From contig NZ_JARRIB010000001.1 of assembly GCF_041647995.1 (NCBI RefSeq), forward strand, positions 372,001-436,000: DNA of 64,000 bases. Reading direction: 5' to 3'. Under the pieces are notes generated by a model that did no database searches, was not told the origin of the DNA, and saw only the letters and a program-made list of their open reading frames with translations. Below, one piece after another: positions 54,748-63,362 of the stretch. The stretch comes from Pyrococcus kukulkanii (GTDB lineage: Archaea; Methanobacteriota_B; Thermococci; Thermococcales; Thermococcaceae). Numbering within the stretch: position 1 is the stretch's first letter; each line of letters starts with the position of its first letter. The position numbers and the translations under genes were made by a program.

Positions 54748-55925
54748 TCTTTGATCTTGTTCGGAATGAGATCCTTCTTCATAGCACTTATTATCTTACT
54801 CGCTGCCGCATTAATATCTTTGGTTGTTGCAAGCTCAGAGATAATGTCGTTGAGGTCAGCTGCAAACGCCTCTGGTACTGCACTTCCGTGGGCGATGCTT
54901 GGGAACAGCTTTGTTGACTTAGACCTTAGTTCTTTCATAAATGCCTTCTGGATTGGATCGTATGGGTCAGATGGCGCATCCATCCTTGGGGGTATTGAAC
55001 CTTTTATCGGGTTGAAGGTGTTCTGAGCTTCGACTGTTCCGATGAAGCTTAACCACTTTTTGGCAGCATCTGGATGGGCAGCCTGAGCTGGAAGCACGAA
55101 AGTGTCTATAACTAGGTCGTAGGTATTCGCGGGGATAATTATAGCTCCATAGTCAACGTTTGGTTGCCATCCATTTGCCTTGAAGTAACCATTTGCCCAA
55201 TCCCCCATAAGGGTCATTGCAGCTTCTCCCTTGTAAACCATGGCACACGCCTCGTCCCAAGTCTTCGCGGCGTGATCAGGGTTGGAGTACTCCACATACT
55301 TCACGAAGTACTCAAGGACTTTTCTAAGTGTTGGATCATTGTCACTTATCTCTCCATTGATAAATTTCTCATAGTAGTCAATTCCCCCAACTGCAACAAG
55401 AAGAACCTCAAACACTTGAGTTGCCGGCCACTTATTTCTATCGCCAAGAGCGAAAGGAGTCACACCCTCCTGCTTAAGCTTCTCGGCAACAGCAAAGAGG
55501 TCATCAATAGTTTTAATGCTCGATGGGTCAATCCCATATTGGTCAAAAATTTTCTTATTGTACCATATGACGTTCGCTCTGTGGACATTTATAGGAACAG
55601 CATAGTAGTGTCCATTAAAGATTACCATTTGCTCTATAACATCAGGATAGTTCTTCTTCATGTCCTCTGTCCAGATATCATCAATTGGGGAAAGCTGGTT
55701 GGCTTGAATATAGGGGGCCATCTCATACCCCGCGTGGGCTTGGAATGTGTCAGGAGGCTTTCCTGCAAGCATTAGTGATTGGAGAATCATCTTCAGATTT
55801 ACTCCACCACCACTTACGGGATTTGCTTTTACTTCAATGTTAGGATATTTCTCTTGGAATTTCTTAGCCACTGCATCAAAGGCCTCTTTTTCACCTCTTC
55901 TTCGGCCGGTGTCAGGGCTTTTTCT
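54732..55925 (-). pseudogene. Sugar-binding lipoprotein of the ABC transporter, 5' end damaged
   Basis: From ~55871 the frame encodes ~379 aa of a CUT1 solute-binding protein: FQAHAGYEMAPYIQANQLSP, YAVPINVHRANVIWYNKKIF, MTLMGDWANGYFKANG and TFNPIKGSIPPRMDAPS. These stretches resemble glucose/mannose-binding proteins rather than the maltose/trehalose ones. Just upstream, IVWLVYDG is in one frame and EAFDAVAKKF in another, with a shift near 55890, and no signal peptide or lipobox precedes them. The mature domain remains but cannot be exported. Confidence 0.8.
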
Positions 55926-56430
55926 CCATCATACACCAGCCACACGATCTTTCAATTTAATGGCGGAATTCAACGGAAATAGTTCTCACTAATAAAGGTT
56001 TGAGACTGAAATATAAAGGTTAAGGTTTTTATGGATGATTAATATTACCAAGGTGAGGGGAGATGGCGTATAAGAGTCTTAGAGTGCAGGTGCTAATGCA
56101 GGCCTTCTAAAATTATCTGATGCTCCTCTGAATAACATTGACGACCCTTGCACTGTAACTCTTTGCGAGAGCCCAGATTTCTTCGTGAATATCTTTAGTC
56201 TAAACTTACTTCTTTTGCTTTCTTCCTCTGCAATTAGCCTGAGAAATTCTTCGAGCTCTATAATTGTCGTTAGGTTTTATTAAGGTTAGACCTAACGAAA
56301 GCTCACTTTCGTTAAACTCCCACGAGTCCATGAAAGTTAAGGAGACTCTTGGGGGTGATTGACACTGACTTAGTTTAAGACGACTGAACTGCCACCATAT
56401 TTTATTATTTGACGCAATTCATTTTCGAGT
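55926..56430. other. Gap of about 500 bases with no identifiable gene
   Basis: Both strands are full of stops. One minus-strand AT-rich area near 56020-56050 could have been a promoter of the sugar transporter operon. TTAGGTTTTATTAAGG and TTAGACCTAACG near 56270-56302 include a short inverted repeat (GTTAGG/CCTAAC), which may be a regulatory relic. Confidence 0.3.
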
Positions 56431-56439
56431 GGGAATAGT

Positions 56440-56490
56440 GAAAACTAAGGAGCTTGATTCCCTCCCTGCCCTAAAGGGTGAGGCCTTCAT
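56440..56490 (-). mobile_element. Relic of an IS200/IS605 tnpB 3' end
   Basis: On the minus strand the frame reads KASPFRAGRESSS, the typical C-terminal tail of TnpB in which the codons for P-F-R-A-G form the hairpin CCCTTTAGGG with following GGGAGG. This is where the element's omega-RNA and right end lie. No TnpB body remains; the HXXEE gene ends just upstream at 56487. Confidence 0.6.
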
Positions 56491-57089
56491 GTTACCTTTG
56501 CCTTCATAAACTTCAATCCCCAAACCATCAGCGCGCCTTGAATCGCCAGAGCGACGAGAAAGCCAATGATATGTGCACCCAGCGACAACGGATGACTGGT
56601 GGCAAAGTAGTAAACTGTGTAAGCGCCAACGGGTATGTTAAGCAGTGCACTCGCCACGAGGCCCGGGTTGTAGCCATGCTTGAAGAACATGCCCACATGC
56701 GAGAGGGCATTCAGGATCGAGAAATAGGCCGTCCATATTCCGATTGAAATATCAACGAGACTTGCGAGGACAGCCGAGAGCGGGAATCCAATGAAGATTA
56801 TTGGAACGTTAATCCAAAGGGCGTGTGTTTTTGTAAGTGGCCAGTCCCCCTGCTTTGAGCCCAGAACCTTTTTGTTGAAGAACTCCACGAAGCCACCAGG
56901 GTAAATGTACTCCTCGAACTGGTGCACCCAGTAGACCGGTGTCTGCAGCCAGATTAGGAAGAGGGGGAAGTTCTCCTTGAAGACGAACAAAACCAGCAGA
57001 ACAGTTACATACACGGCAAGAAAGGGCGTTGAAACTGGCCAGTACTCCTCAAGCCACGATATTATCGAACATTTTTTCATGAACTTCAC
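56487..57089 (-). CDS. HXXEE-domain membrane protein
   Basis: A ~200-aa protein with about five membrane segments and the HXXEE motif as VHQFEEYIYPGGF in the first half, plus a His-containing SHVGMFFKHGYNPGLVAS later. HXXEE proteins are unexplained but the conserved His/Glu set suggests metal-dependent membrane enzymes. GTG 57089 is chosen because AGGTGG lies six bases before it; TTG 57110 and ATG 57080 are in frame. It is flanked by oppositely oriented TnpB tails, which suggests it was carried or exposed by IS605-like insertions. Confidence 0.7.
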   Translation of the reverse strand: MKFMKKCSIISWLEEYWPVSTPFLAVYVTVLLVLFVFKENFPLFLIWLQTPVYWVHQFEEYIYPGGFVEFFNKKVLGSKQGDWPLTKTHALWINVPIIFIGFPLSAVLASLVDISIGIWTAYFSILNALSHVGMFFKHGYNPGLVASALLNIPVGAYTVYYFATSHPLSLGAHIIGFLVALAIQGALMVWGLKFMKAKVT

Positions 57090-57375
57090 GACAACCACCT
57101 GCTTGAGCAATGTTATTCGTAGAGCGTGACCCCCCCATTTTTATTAGGAGGGCTTTCAGGGAAATGGCAACCTCACACCCTCAAACACGCTTAAACATCA
57201 TATTCCAGGATCACTACACCACCAAAACTACCTCACAGAGCTATATAAAAATTACGGGAACCAAAAGATGCCAAATGCTCCGATTTATCCCAATCAAGAA
57301 ATTTCCCAGAAGGATAACATTGAGAGATAACACCAAACCCTAAATCTACCTACCACCAATTGTCACCACCTTTGT
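57090..57375. other. Gap upstream of the HXXEE gene
   Basis: No reliable open frame is present. A minus-strand TATATAGCTC near 57240 and the ATGATGTTTAAGCGTG start near 57185-57200 could be remains of a left end or a promoter, but I cannot show either. Confidence 0.3.
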
Positions 57376-57420
57376 GGGCTGGGAGCCTCACCCTTTAGGG
57401 GGAGGAAAGCCCGCTATATT
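57376..57420 (+). mobile_element. Second relic of a tnpB 3' end, opposite orientation
   Basis: On the plus strand GASPFRGRKAR is encoded over the same hairpin CCTCACCCTTTAGGGG. GCCTCACCCTTTAGGG here (57385-57400) is identical, inverted, to 56469-56484, a 16-base match. The two relics therefore face each other across the HXXEE gene. Confidence 0.55.
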
Positions 57421-57449
57421 CAATTTTTATTCCTCCTGAGGGCCTCTAA

Positions 57450-57548
57450 CCGTGCCCGATGACGCCAACCTGCCCGACGACCACGGGCGACCCTGCGGAG
57501 CTATGGGAACCCCCGCAAAGGGGAGGAGGTCAGTGGAATCTCTATAGT
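57450..57548 (+). mobile_element. IS605-type right-end-like GC-rich segment
   Basis: A GC-rich, hairpin-prone stretch with ACCACGGGCGACCCTGCGG and then CCCCCGCAAAGGGG followed by AGGAGGTCAGT. This pattern resembles the scaffold part of IS605-family right ends (omega-RNA). It ends sharply where the sequence returns to AT-rich, broken coding DNA. Identity is by pattern only. Confidence 0.45.
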
Positions 57549-57795
57549 CGCATAAGCATCTCCTGTTCCACCAATGTCAAACTTTTCTCCAACACTTGCA
57601 TATGTTATTGCATACCCATATCCTATTGCCTCAATTCAGGTGGAAACTTTTTGAGAACTACCTAAATATGCCTCGTTTCTATTTGTATGAAATAAACCAT
57701 TATGATTTAACTCTCGACTCACCATATTCTGCTCTATTCCAAGATATACAACAGTTCCTCCACCGCTCCCTGGGTCAATATTAAACCGAAATTAT
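57549..57795 (-). pseudogene. Fragment of a decayed secreted-type protein gene
   Basis: The minus strand encodes IDPGSGGGTVVYLGIEQN in one frame and AIGYGYAITYASVGEKFDIG in another, with a stop between. Gly-rich, beta-type sequence suggests an extracellular protein. The fragment ends exactly where the IS605-like segment begins, consistent with interruption by the insertion. The parent family was not recognised. Confidence 0.4.
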
Positions 57796-57922
57796 TTATT
57801 AAGACTCCCCGGTTTACTTTAAGACTATCCTAAGTAATATCTTACTTATATTCTACACAAAAATCTCTTACAAGCCCAAAAATAAAAAGAAGCAAAGACT
57901 AGGATATAGTGTTAGTTGTGCT

Positions 57923-59248
57923 CTAACGTAGCATCCCCTCAAGCTTCTCCACGAAGGCTATACTCCTCTTGACATCAGCAAAGTACTCCTTGGCCTTCTC
58001 AACGTGCTCTCTCTCCACTCTCTTGCCTCCTGCTATGATGCTTGCCGGGGCCAGTAGCTGAACTGCGTATCTTAGGCTAGTCTTCTCACCGAGCTCCGCA
58101 AGGTACTCTAGGGCTTCCTCGCTAAGCTCTATCCCCTCCTCCTTGGCCCTTATCTTCACGATTTCCCTTATCTCCTCCCTCTTGTAGGGTTCAGTGTTTA
58201 TTATTAACAGCCTGTCAAGCATGTCCAGCGGAATTCCGTGAGGGGCCTCGATATCAGTTCCCCTTATCTTCGTCATTCCCCTGTTGGTTGCTAGGATTAA
58301 AATTGGAGCAAGCTCGTTCTCCATTGCTCTAGCCAAGAATGAGAATGCTTCGATGTCGAGCATGTGACACTCATCTATGAAGAGCACCCCAGGGACTAAA
58401 GTCGCTTTGCCCTCTTCTATCCACTGCTTAACGGTTTGATCAACCCTCTCCCTGATCTCATCGTTTATCTCCATTCCTCCACCAAAGAGAAGGCTGAATA
58501 TACCTCCAGCCCTCGCATTCACGACGTCAAGGTCATGAAGGGTTACCGTGTACGTGAACTCCTTTACTTTGAGAACTGGACCTGATGGAAGCTCCACCTT
58601 CTTCCTGAAGAATAGTCCCTCCTCTTCTTTTGTTGTTCCAACTCTTGAAACCCTTCCCGTCTCGGCATCTATCTGTATTACATCACCCTCTTCAATTCCA
58701 AGCTCGAGCAACTGATAGGCAATTTCCCTGCCAGCTCTTAGTGTTTTCTCATCGTCCTTTGTCTTTAAAGTTATCTTAACGCTCTCTGGAACCTCTATGT
58801 AGGGATTGAAGGGGTGCCTCGTTCTCTTAATCTCTATCCTCTCGACCATTCCCTCGTAAACCTTCCTCTCCTCACTAATTCTAACACCAATGGCCCTCCT
58901 TAGGGCCTGCTTCAGGAATTCAGTCTTCTTGACTTCGGCAGAATAAATTTCGCTACCACTTATTTGAACGAAGGGAACGTCTTCACCAAGTTCCTTGGCT
59001 ATACCCATTGCTATCGCAGTCTTACCGCTCCCCGTTGGTCCAACAAGCAGAATACCCTTGCCAGCAAGTTTGCCCTGTTTTATCAACTTAACAGCAATTC
59101 CAGCAGCTTCCCTAGCTTTAACTTGACCGACCATCCCGTCTCCAATGAATTTTGCCTTGCCGTTCTCATCCAATCCCAGGCCTTTTATGTGGGAGTGCAT
59201 TCCAACTCTCTCAAACTTGACTGTTGGGAGCTCCTCTATAACTGGCAT
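57923..59248 (-). CDS. TIP49/Rvb-type AAA+ ATPase
   Basis: A 441-aa homologue of eukaryotic RuvBL1/RuvBL2. Walker A is LLVGPTGSGKTAIAMGIAKE, Walker B is PGVLFIDECHMLDIEAFSFL and sensor I is ILATNRGMTKIRGTD. The DII insertion (about residues 125-225, with an OB-like strand set IELPSGPVLKVKEFTYTVTL) is intact. It probably forms hexamers that remodel protein or RNP complexes; archaeal clients are not known. ATG 59248 follows GGTGGTGA. The upstream neighbour is the decayed trmO. Confidence 0.93.
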   Translation of the reverse strand: MPVIEELPTVKFERVGMHSHIKGLGLDENGKAKFIGDGMVGQVKAREAAGIAVKLIKQGKLAGKGILLVGPTGSGKTAIAMGIAKELGEDVPFVQISGSEIYSAEVKKTEFLKQALRRAIGVRISEERKVYEGMVERIEIKRTRHPFNPYIEVPESVKITLKTKDDEKTLRAGREIAYQLLELGIEEGDVIQIDAETGRVSRVGTTKEEEGLFFRKKVELPSGPVLKVKEFTYTVTLHDLDVVNARAGGIFSLLFGGGMEINDEIRERVDQTVKQWIEEGKATLVPGVLFIDECHMLDIEAFSFLARAMENELAPILILATNRGMTKIRGTDIEAPHGIPLDMLDRLLIINTEPYKREEIREIVKIRAKEEGIELSEEALEYLAELGEKTSLRYAVQLLAPASIIAGGKRVEREHVEKAKEYFADVKRSIAFVEKLEGMLR

Positions 59249-59289
59249 TTCACCACCTCCAGCAGTTTTTCTTCCAATAGGTAATTAAA

Positions 59290-59801
59290 ATAGTGTTTTA
59301 AAAACTTAGCCCCTGAAAAGCGGCCATCATCCCTAGTGTGAAGGAACTTGTGAACGTTCTTTTCAGGCCATCCTATCCTTTCACCTTTCTAATATCGAAT
59401 TCAAGAACATATGATTTTTATATCAAGGAGAGGAGTTCCATCAACTATATCAATGTCTTTAACGTGCAGGACATTTTCCTCTATACTCAGGAGCCTCACT
59501 ATGGAAATGCCTATGGGATTAGGTCTGCTTGGGGCCCTAGTAGCAAAAACTCCATGATACTCATCGTGCATGTACGGCTTTACAATACAAGTAGGGAGTC
59601 CAGTTTTGCCAAGTGAAAGTGATAAATCAAGATTATGTGAGAAAAGCCGTTAATATTTTTCAGGCCCTCAGCGTACTCAGGGAATACTATAACCTCACCT
59701 CTAGTCCTTTTAGCCGCAGAAGGCTGAATAGAAATGCCTTTCGATTCCTTAAAGGGCGTTCTAATTATCCCAATTGATTTATAATACCTAATCTTCATCA
59801 T
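59290..59801 (-). pseudogene. TrmO (TsaA) tRNA m6t6A37 methyltransferase, multiply frameshifted
   Basis: The first 222 nt read normally (YKSIGIIRTPFKESKGISIQ, FSHIILIYHFHL), then the frame is lost near 59608-59622. Coding resumes in another frame with TGLPTCIVKPYMHDEYHGVF, ATRAPSRPNPIGISIVRL and HVKDIDIVDGTPLLDIK, shifts near 59424 to SYVLEFDIRKVKG, then again near 59385 to IGWPEKNVHKFLHTRDDGRF. ATRAPSRPNPIG is the TrmO signature. TrmO methylates t6A37 in some tRNA-Thr. Three frame changes indicate true decay. The ATG overlaps the hmgA stop by 4 nt. Confidence 0.85.
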
Positions 59802-61024
59802 CTCCCCAACATCTTGTGAGCCCTTGCAAGGTGTTTGGCTGCTATAGCCGCAAGTAGAGATAGCTCCCCTGCAAGAACTGCACCCGCAACTATTTCAGCA
59901 AACTTCTTAGCATTTACCCCAGGAGGATCCCCTCCACCAGCGACACCCATTATCTCAAGGGCTTCTCTCTGAGTAGGAACCCTAGTTCCCCCTCCAACGG
60001 TTCCTATTTCAAGGCTCGGCATCGTTATGCTTATGTATAGATCACCTTCTGGAGTTACTTCCGCTATGGTTATCCCGTGAGAGCCCTCGGTGATCTGAGC
60101 CTCATCCTGCCCAGTGGCTAGGAATATCGCCCCAACTATGTTGCCGAAGTGGGCGTTGAAGCCATAGCTACCAGCTTGAGCAGAGCCAACAAGGTTCTTC
60201 AGGTAGTTTACCTCCGCGATTAGTTCTGGAGTAGTCTTCAGCTTCCTCTTAACTATCTCCCTGGGGACTACAGCTTCGACAACGACTGTTTTCCCCCTGC
60301 CGAGGATGAAGTTCACGGCGTTAGGCTTTTTGTCCACGCAGAGGTTTCCCGATAGTGCCAAGTACCTTACATCGGGGAAGTGCTCCTCGATAACCTTCAT
60401 TATCTCCTCGCTCGCTATTGTGACCATGTTCATTCCCATTGCATCTCCAGTCTCAAATTCAAACCTAAGATAGAGGTTCCTGCCCACTATGAAGGGCTTA
60501 ACACCCCTAAGCTTTCCGTGTCTCGTGACTTTACTTACCGCCTTCTCCTGCAGGTACTCAAGGTTCTCCTGAACCCACTGTGCAACTTCCCTCGCCCTTC
60601 TAGCATTAGGACACTTTATTAGTGGTGCTCTCGTCATCTTGTCATCCAACAGAGTAGTAACGACTCCACCTGCCTCGGTTAAGGCTGAGCAGCCCCTGTT
60701 CACCGAAGCGACTAAGGCTCCTTCCGTGGTGGCCAGAGGAATGTAGAACTCTCCCTTAGCGTACTCTCCATTTATCTTTAAGGGCCCAGCGACTCCCATT
60801 GGTATCTGAACCACGCCGATCATGTTCTCTATATTCCTCCCGATGAGCTGGTTAGGATCTATGCTGTAGTGGCCTATGTGCTCGAGCTTTATTCCAAGCT
60901 TCCTCTCCAAAGCCTTCCTCCTTATCTCGGTTGCAAGCCTCTTATCCCCATTAACATAGTTCTCTACTTGATGAAACTTAATCTCACCCTTCGCAACTTT
61001 CTCTATAATCTCCTCAACGTTCAT
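59798..61024 (-). CDS. hmgA: HMG-CoA reductase (class I)
   Basis: A 408-aa NADPH-dependent enzyme making mevalonate for archaeal isoprenoid lipids. Landmarks are ENMIGVVQIPMGVAGPL, the catalytic Glu in PLATTEGALVASVNRG, DAMGMNMVT with the dinucleotide site, the Asp/Lys regions VDKKPNAVNFILGRGKTVV and ATGQDEAQITEGSHG, and the C-terminal catalytic His (AAIAAKHLARAHKM). ATG 61024 follows GGGGTGAT; nine codons of open frame further upstream are not needed. The MinD-like gene ends 4 nt before it. Confidence 0.97.
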   Translation of the reverse strand: MNVEEIIEKVAKGEIKFHQVENYVNGDKRLATEIRRKALERKLGIKLEHIGHYSIDPNQLIGRNIENMIGVVQIPMGVAGPLKINGEYAKGEFYIPLATTEGALVASVNRGCSALTEAGGVVTTLLDDKMTRAPLIKCPNARRAREVAQWVQENLEYLQEKAVSKVTRHGKLRGVKPFIVGRNLYLRFEFETGDAMGMNMVTIASEEIMKVIEEHFPDVRYLALSGNLCVDKKPNAVNFILGRGKTVVVEAVVPREIVKRKLKTTPELIAEVNYLKNLVGSAQAGSYGFNAHFGNIVGAIFLATGQDEAQITEGSHGITIAEVTPEGDLYISITMPSLEIGTVGGGTRVPTQREALEIMGVAGGGDPPGVNAKKFAEIVAGAVLAGELSLLAAIAAKHLARAHKMLGR

Positions 61025-61028
61025 ATCA

Positions 61029-61787
61029 TCACCCCTGCGCAGAAGAGCCAAAAATCCACTCTTCGGTTAGCTGGCCCGCCTCTTTAAAAGCTACCGCGGC
61101 ATCGCTGTGGGGTCTATATACTAGAACGGGTATTCCAGCATTCACAGATTCAGGAACGGCATCATCAAAAGGGATAACTCCAATGACAGGAACACCTATA
61201 TCACTCTCTATAACCTCAACTATCTTATCGATGACATCCGCTGCCTCCCTAACCTTGTTTATAACAACTCCCACTTCAAGCCTAAATCTATCACCCAATG
61301 CCTTGAGCTTCAAAACCTCATTTTCAACCATCGTCTCAAAGGAGTATATTGGAGACCTTTCAATCTCAACAACTATTATCTGATAATCGAAAACCTCAAA
61401 CGCAGGAAGGGTATCGAAAGGAACTCCAGTTGGCGAATCCACAAATATGAGGGGGTACTTGTACTTAAGATTCTCAATTATATCCTTCAATCTCTGACCG
61501 GAGATCCCCAGAACATCTTCAAGCCTTGAACTCCCGGGCATCACATAAACTCCAGTTTCCTTATGTCGATATATAGCCCATTCAGGATCCATATTGGGGT
61601 CTTTAACGACCGAATGAAGCGTGTACTTCACATTATCTAGGGCAAAGTGAAGACCAAGATTTGGGAGGTAAAGATCCCCATCTATAGCAAGAACTCTATA
61701 ATCGGCTTGGGCAAAGTATGTACTTAAGTTTGCAGTCGTTGTAGTTTTTCCAGCTCCACCCCTTCCCGTAACAACGATCACTGCCAT
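61029..61787 (-). CDS. MinD/ParA-type P-loop ATPase
   Basis: A 252-aa protein with deviant Walker A VVTGRGGAGKTTTTANLSTYF and the DGDLYLPNLG and FVDSPTGVPF motifs. The usual signature K (KGGxGKT) is replaced by R (GRGGAGKT). It lacks a clear membrane-targeting C-terminal helix. It might act in placement of cellular structures or as a chaperone-like ATPase. It is directly upstream of hmgA, 4 nt apart, so the two should be cotranscribed. ATG 61787 follows GGGGCGG; the open frame extends nine codons upstream without a site. Confidence 0.85.
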   Translation of the reverse strand: MAVIVVTGRGGAGKTTTTANLSTYFAQADYRVLAIDGDLYLPNLGLHFALDNVKYTLHSVVKDPNMDPEWAIYRHKETGVYVMPGSSRLEDVLGISGQRLKDIIENLKYKYPLIFVDSPTGVPFDTLPAFEVFDYQIIVVEIERSPIYSFETMVENEVLKLKALGDRFRLEVGVVINKVREAADVIDKIVEVIESDIGVPVIGVIPFDDAVPESVNAGIPVLVYRPHSDAAVAFKEAGQLTEEWIFGSSAQG

Positions 61788-61970
61788 ATTTGTCCGCCCC
61801 TGGGGGTTTAACAAGAGACAAATTAGTCTTCAAACGAAGAAGATATAAGGTTTTTGCTAAGGGGTTGAATTTCCTTCAATACACTGCTCCACTCCCTTGT
61901 GGGGATGTAATAAGGTTTTTAAATTCAATGTAACTTTAACCGTTTAGACAAAAATGATAATGGGATTGAA

Positions 61971-63362
61971 ATGAGCGAGATAAGAAGGAGACTATGGAGG
62001 CTAGCATGGCCCGCAATAACTGGGAATATCAGCCAAACCCTTCTCAACCTAGTTGATACAATGATAGTCGGCCACGTTAGTGCAATTGCTCTCGGTGCCG
62101 TTGGCCTGGGGGGAACGGTTAGTTGGTTTATGTTTCCAATAATGATGGCCGTATCCACAGGAACCCTAGCGGTAGTTGCGAGGAGGGTTGGAGAAGGAAA
62201 TTATGAAGAGGCATCGAAGGTCGCGGAACAGAGCATGTACATAGCGTTCATCCTAGGAATTCCCGTAATGCTTTTTGGGATATTCTTCGGGGATGACATA
62301 CTCAGGATAATGGGTGCCAAAGGAGAAGTCCTCGAAATAGCATATGCCTACCTTAAAGTGCTCTTTCTGTTTTATCCAATTAGATTCGTTGGCTTTGCAT
62401 TCTTTTCCTCTCTGAGGGGGGCCGGGGATACGAAAACGCCAATGCTACTAAATATATTGATGAATGTCATAAACGCCATCCTTGATTATCTCCTGGTGTT
62501 TGGAAAGCTAGGCTTCCCCAGGATGGGCCCAGTGGGAGCCGCCTGGGCATCAGGAATAGGAATCACGATCGCATTTCTCGTTGGCCTGTATCTATTTATA
62601 GCTCATAAGCTCGTTTTAAAGCCTGTACTGGAGTTGAGGATAAGGTGGGACATAGTAGAGAAGATCCTCAGAATAGGAACACCGACAATGCTGGAAAGAG
62701 GCCTTTTTAGCTTTTATAACTTCCTATATATGAGCATAGTTACTAGGTTCGGAAAGATAGCCCTTTCAGCTCACCAAATAGGATTAAGAGTGGAGAGCAT
62801 AGCGTACATGCCAGCTTTTGGTTTCAGCATAGCAACATCTGCCCTAGTAGGACAGAGCTTGGGTGCGAAAAAACCCGAACAGGCTGAGAGGGTTGTTAAA
62901 GAAGCATTGGTTATGACAACAACCTTCATGAGCGTCATGGCCCTTATACTCACTGTATTCCCAAGGTACCTTGTCGTGCCATTCCTTTCAAGCTCAGATC
63001 CAAATTATGAAGTCGTTAAGAATCTCGCTTCGATATACCTGATAATAGTTGGGATAAGCGAAATTCCACTCGGGGTAACGTTCGTTCTAAGCGGTGCCCT
63101 AAGGGGAGCAGGAGACACTAAAAGCCCCCTCTATGTCACTGCAATCAGCAAGTTACTCTTCAGGATAATTCCATCCTACCTGCTAGGATTTGGATTCGAG
63201 ATTCCAAGCTTTACTATTTGGAAGTTAACTTTCCCTGGATTTACCTTCAAGGGGTTAGGTGTAATAGCGGCATGGGTAGGGATGAGCCTTGAGACGTTTA
63301 TAACCGCAGGGCTCTTCTGGCTAGTGTTCAGAAAAGGCAAGTGGAAGCACATTAAGATTTAG
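61971..63362 (+). CDS. MATE-family multidrug/metabolite exporter
   Basis: A 463-aa protein with about 12 membrane helices in two similar halves. LAWPAITGNISQTLLNLVDTMIVGHV and FFSSLRGAGDTKTPMLLNILMNVINAILDYLLVFG are MATE/DinF signatures, and a second FVLSGALRGAGDTKSPLYV lies in the C-terminal half. It should export small cationic or aromatic compounds using an ion gradient. It is divergent from the MinD-like gene across a 183-nt gap with AT-rich boxes on both sides, and overlaps the convergent HTH gene by 11 nt. Confidence 0.92.
   Translation: MSEIRRRLWRLAWPAITGNISQTLLNLVDTMIVGHVSAIALGAVGLGGTVSWFMFPIMMAVSTGTLAVVARRVGEGNYEEASKVAEQSMYIAFILGIPVMLFGIFFGDDILRIMGAKGEVLEIAYAYLKVLFLFYPIRFVGFAFFSSLRGAGDTKTPMLLNILMNVINAILDYLLVFGKLGFPRMGPVGAAWASGIGITIAFLVGLYLFIAHKLVLKPVLELRIRWDIVEKILRIGTPTMLERGLFSFYNFLYMSIVTRFGKIALSAHQIGLRVESIAYMPAFGFSIATSALVGQSLGAKKPEQAERVVKEALVMTTTFMSVMALILTVFPRYLVVPFLSSSDPNYEVVKNLASIYLIIVGISEIPLGVTFVLSGALRGAGDTKSPLYVTAISKLLFRIIPSYLLGFGFEIPSFTIWKLTFPGFTFKGLGVIAAWVGMSLETFITAGLFWLVFRKGKWKHIKI

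Noticed and set aside
53834-59801. Sequencing errors as the sole cause of the frameshifts
   Set aside because: Not excluded, but TrmO has three shifts, MalF two, and the binding protein lost its signal region entirely, while about 45 kb of flanking genes show none; true decay is simpler.
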